From: Entophlyctis helioformis
Lineage: Eukaryota; Chytridiomycota; Chytridiomycetes; Chytridiales; Chytriomycetaceae
DNA length: 17,504 nucleotides
Direction: 5' to 3'
NCBI GenBank assembly: GCA_025526915.1
Contig: JAHLKH010000357.1
Span: forward strand, 1 to 17,504
Shown: in pieces, positions 16,138 through 17,504 of the stretch
How positions within the stretch are numbered: position 1 is the first letter of the stretch
Layout: the number at the start of each line of letters is the position of its first letter
Program-made: the position numbers and the translations under genes
Notes under the pieces: model-generated
What the model was told of the DNA's origin: nothing
The model's input: only the letters and a program-made list of their open reading frames with translations
Databases searched by the model: none

Positions 16138-17504
16138 GGTAGTCTTTGTCAAGTGAGGAGTGAGGTAGCAGAACCGTCAACAGATGCCAATGGCAATCGA
16201 TAGTTCTGATGATTGCCAAGGGATTGCAGAGGGGCAACCGCGCGGCCCAGACGGGTAGTGACGGACAGACGCATAGCCAGCAGGCATGGCCAGCGGGCAT
16301 GTCGAGGAAGAGCCATGCAGCGGACGGGAGGACGCAACCCAGCGCAACAAACAGCAGCGGTGAGAATGCAGAAGAACAAGGGCGAGGCCAGACGGCAGAT
16401 GGGCTGGAACAGACAGAGGGAGATGATGCAAAAGCAAACACGGCCAAACCGCAGGCATGACTGCAGATGCGCTGGAAATCGGAGTGGCAAGTGAGGGAGG
16501 GGGTTGCCCGGCCCGTTGGCGCCAGGAGCAAGGCGAGCGATGCTCACTCACCTGACGACAACAAAAGAGCCGACGAGGGGGAGGAGAGGCGGCGACGGAC
16601 GGGGCGCAGCGACGGACAGACGGAGTTGCCGAGACAAGCGAGAGAGCGAGAGCGAGAGGAAGAGGAAGAGGGAGAGCGAGAGCGAGAGCGAAATGCGAGA
16701 ACGAGCGAGATTGCAGGCGAGGTTGGAGAAAAGCGCGTCGAGCGAGGGACGGGCCAGCGCGTGCCAAACGAGCGAGGAACGAAACCACAAACAGAGCGAC
16801 GCGGGAGTGGGTCGGCGAGAGCGTGCCAGGCAGCGACAAGTGTCAGTGACAGCGCAGACGCTCAGGCGGGCAGACAGCGACTGCAGCGCATCACGGCGTG
16901 TTGGGCCACGCGGGGGAAGTGGGAAGTGGGCGGGGATGGGGGCAGGGGACGGGGGGCAGGGGGCAGGGCAGATGCGGGTTGGGCCGCGATGCGCAGTGGC
17001 AGAGCGATGGCATCGGGTGAGGCGACGCGAGGAGGTGCAGCAGGTCGTTGTGGTTGTGGCGTGGCGTGGCGTGGCTTGGAGCAGCACGGCGCAGGGCAGA
17101 GCAGGGCAGGCGGGCGTGTGCCAGTGGACGGTCCGAGGGCCAGAGGGCCGCATACAGAGAGCAGCATACAGAGAGCAGCCGCAGCCGCAGCCGCGCACGC
17201 GAGGAGCGAGGCGGAGCATGTCCGCTGGCGTGTCCGCTGGCGTGTCCGTTGGCGTCCCCGCCGAGTGGCGCTTTCCTGCTCCTGCTGCCCGCCGCATCTC
17301 GCAAGCCACACAAGCACCGCTCGCGCGCTGCGGCTGCGGCTGGCTGCGGCTTTCCCGCATGCCTGCCCTGCCCTGCGCTGCTTCTGCGCTGCCTCGGCTC
17401 GGCTCGGCTCGGCTGCTGCTGCTCTCCTGCTGTGCTGCTGTGCTGCTGTGCTGCCCCATCCAGAGTGCCGCAGGGCGTCTGCTGCTGCCATCTGCGTCTG
17501 CGTG
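16138..17504. other. GC-rich low-complexity upstream region of G-beta; no supported gene
   Basis: Contains the G-beta promoter and 5' UTR by position. Open frames here (for example minus 17459-16548) are compositionally biased and match nothing I recognise. Visible structure: a purine GAGAGC/GAGGAA tract at 16631-16711, a G-run cluster at 16912-16968, two copies of GCATACAGAGAGCA near 17150-17178, three 12-bp TGTCCGCTGGCG-type units at about 17219-17254, GGCTC repeats near 17396, and a CTG/TGTGCTG-rich stretch at 17411-17454. No TATA box was identified. Confidence 0.55.
16912..16968 (+). repeat. Cluster of G-runs (G-quadruplex potential)
   Basis: At least nine runs of three to six G within 57 bp on the plus strand, separated by short spacers, far more than the four needed for an intramolecular quadruplex. 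It lies about 775 bp upstream of the G-beta start codon; the sense strand of that gene is therefore C-rich here. Confidence 0.7.

Noticed and set aside
16548..17459. Minus-strand 303-residue frame upstream of G-beta
   Set aside because: Composition is dominated by Ser, Arg, Pro and Ala from GC-rich repeats, with no recognisable domain or splice-supported continuation.

Overview
The window looks like nuclear DNA of a fungus, most likely an early-diverging zoosporic (chytrid-type) lineage. The protein-coding genes are interrupted by short GT-AG introns, mostly 55-215 nt. Housekeeping genes with clear eukaryotic signatures are present: UTP18, a heterotrimeric G-protein beta subunit, and the first exon of what looks like ribosomal protein eS1. 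A large Fanzor-type gene is also present. The lineage is inferred from gene style, not proven.

Layout, left to right. (1) 1-71, minus: first exon and part of intron 1 of a probable eS1 gene. (2) About 204-1450, minus: a truncated, internally deleted Fanzor pseudogene, a divergent paralogue of the large gene at 4136-11417. (3) 1891-3898, plus: a TATA box followed by an unrecognised 647-residue putative membrane protein with eight 20-residue tandem repeats. (4) 3899-4135: a non-coding stretch with several hairpins directly 3' of the Fanzor stop codon. (5) 4136-11417, minus: one gene that I reconstruct as 19 exons with consistent phases throughout. Its first ~400 codons form an XPG/FEN1/asteroid-like nuclease and its last ~450 codons form a Fanzor (eukaryotic TnpB-like) RuvC nuclease with zinc finger. 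Four in-frame TGA codons suggest it is decaying. Its 5' part carries two copies of one short element, each flanked by a perfect 5-bp target-site duplication. One copy exactly makes an intron; the other sits in frame inside an exon. (6) 11570-11862: a GA microsatellite and a five-fold CCAAT array between divergent genes. (7) 11977-14106, plus: UTP18 in three exons. (8) 14107-14819: convergent intergenic DNA. (9) 14820-16137, minus: G-protein beta in three exons, interrupted by six apparent single-base indels. (10) 16138-17504: GC-rich, low-complexity DNA upstream of G-beta, with no gene I can support.

The housekeeping genes share no pathway and are probably ordinary neighbours. The unusual content is the XPG-Fanzor gene, its mutilated paralogue 3 kb away, and the introner-like insertions. 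No transposase or recombinase gene is visible, so how the Fanzor units moved is unknown.
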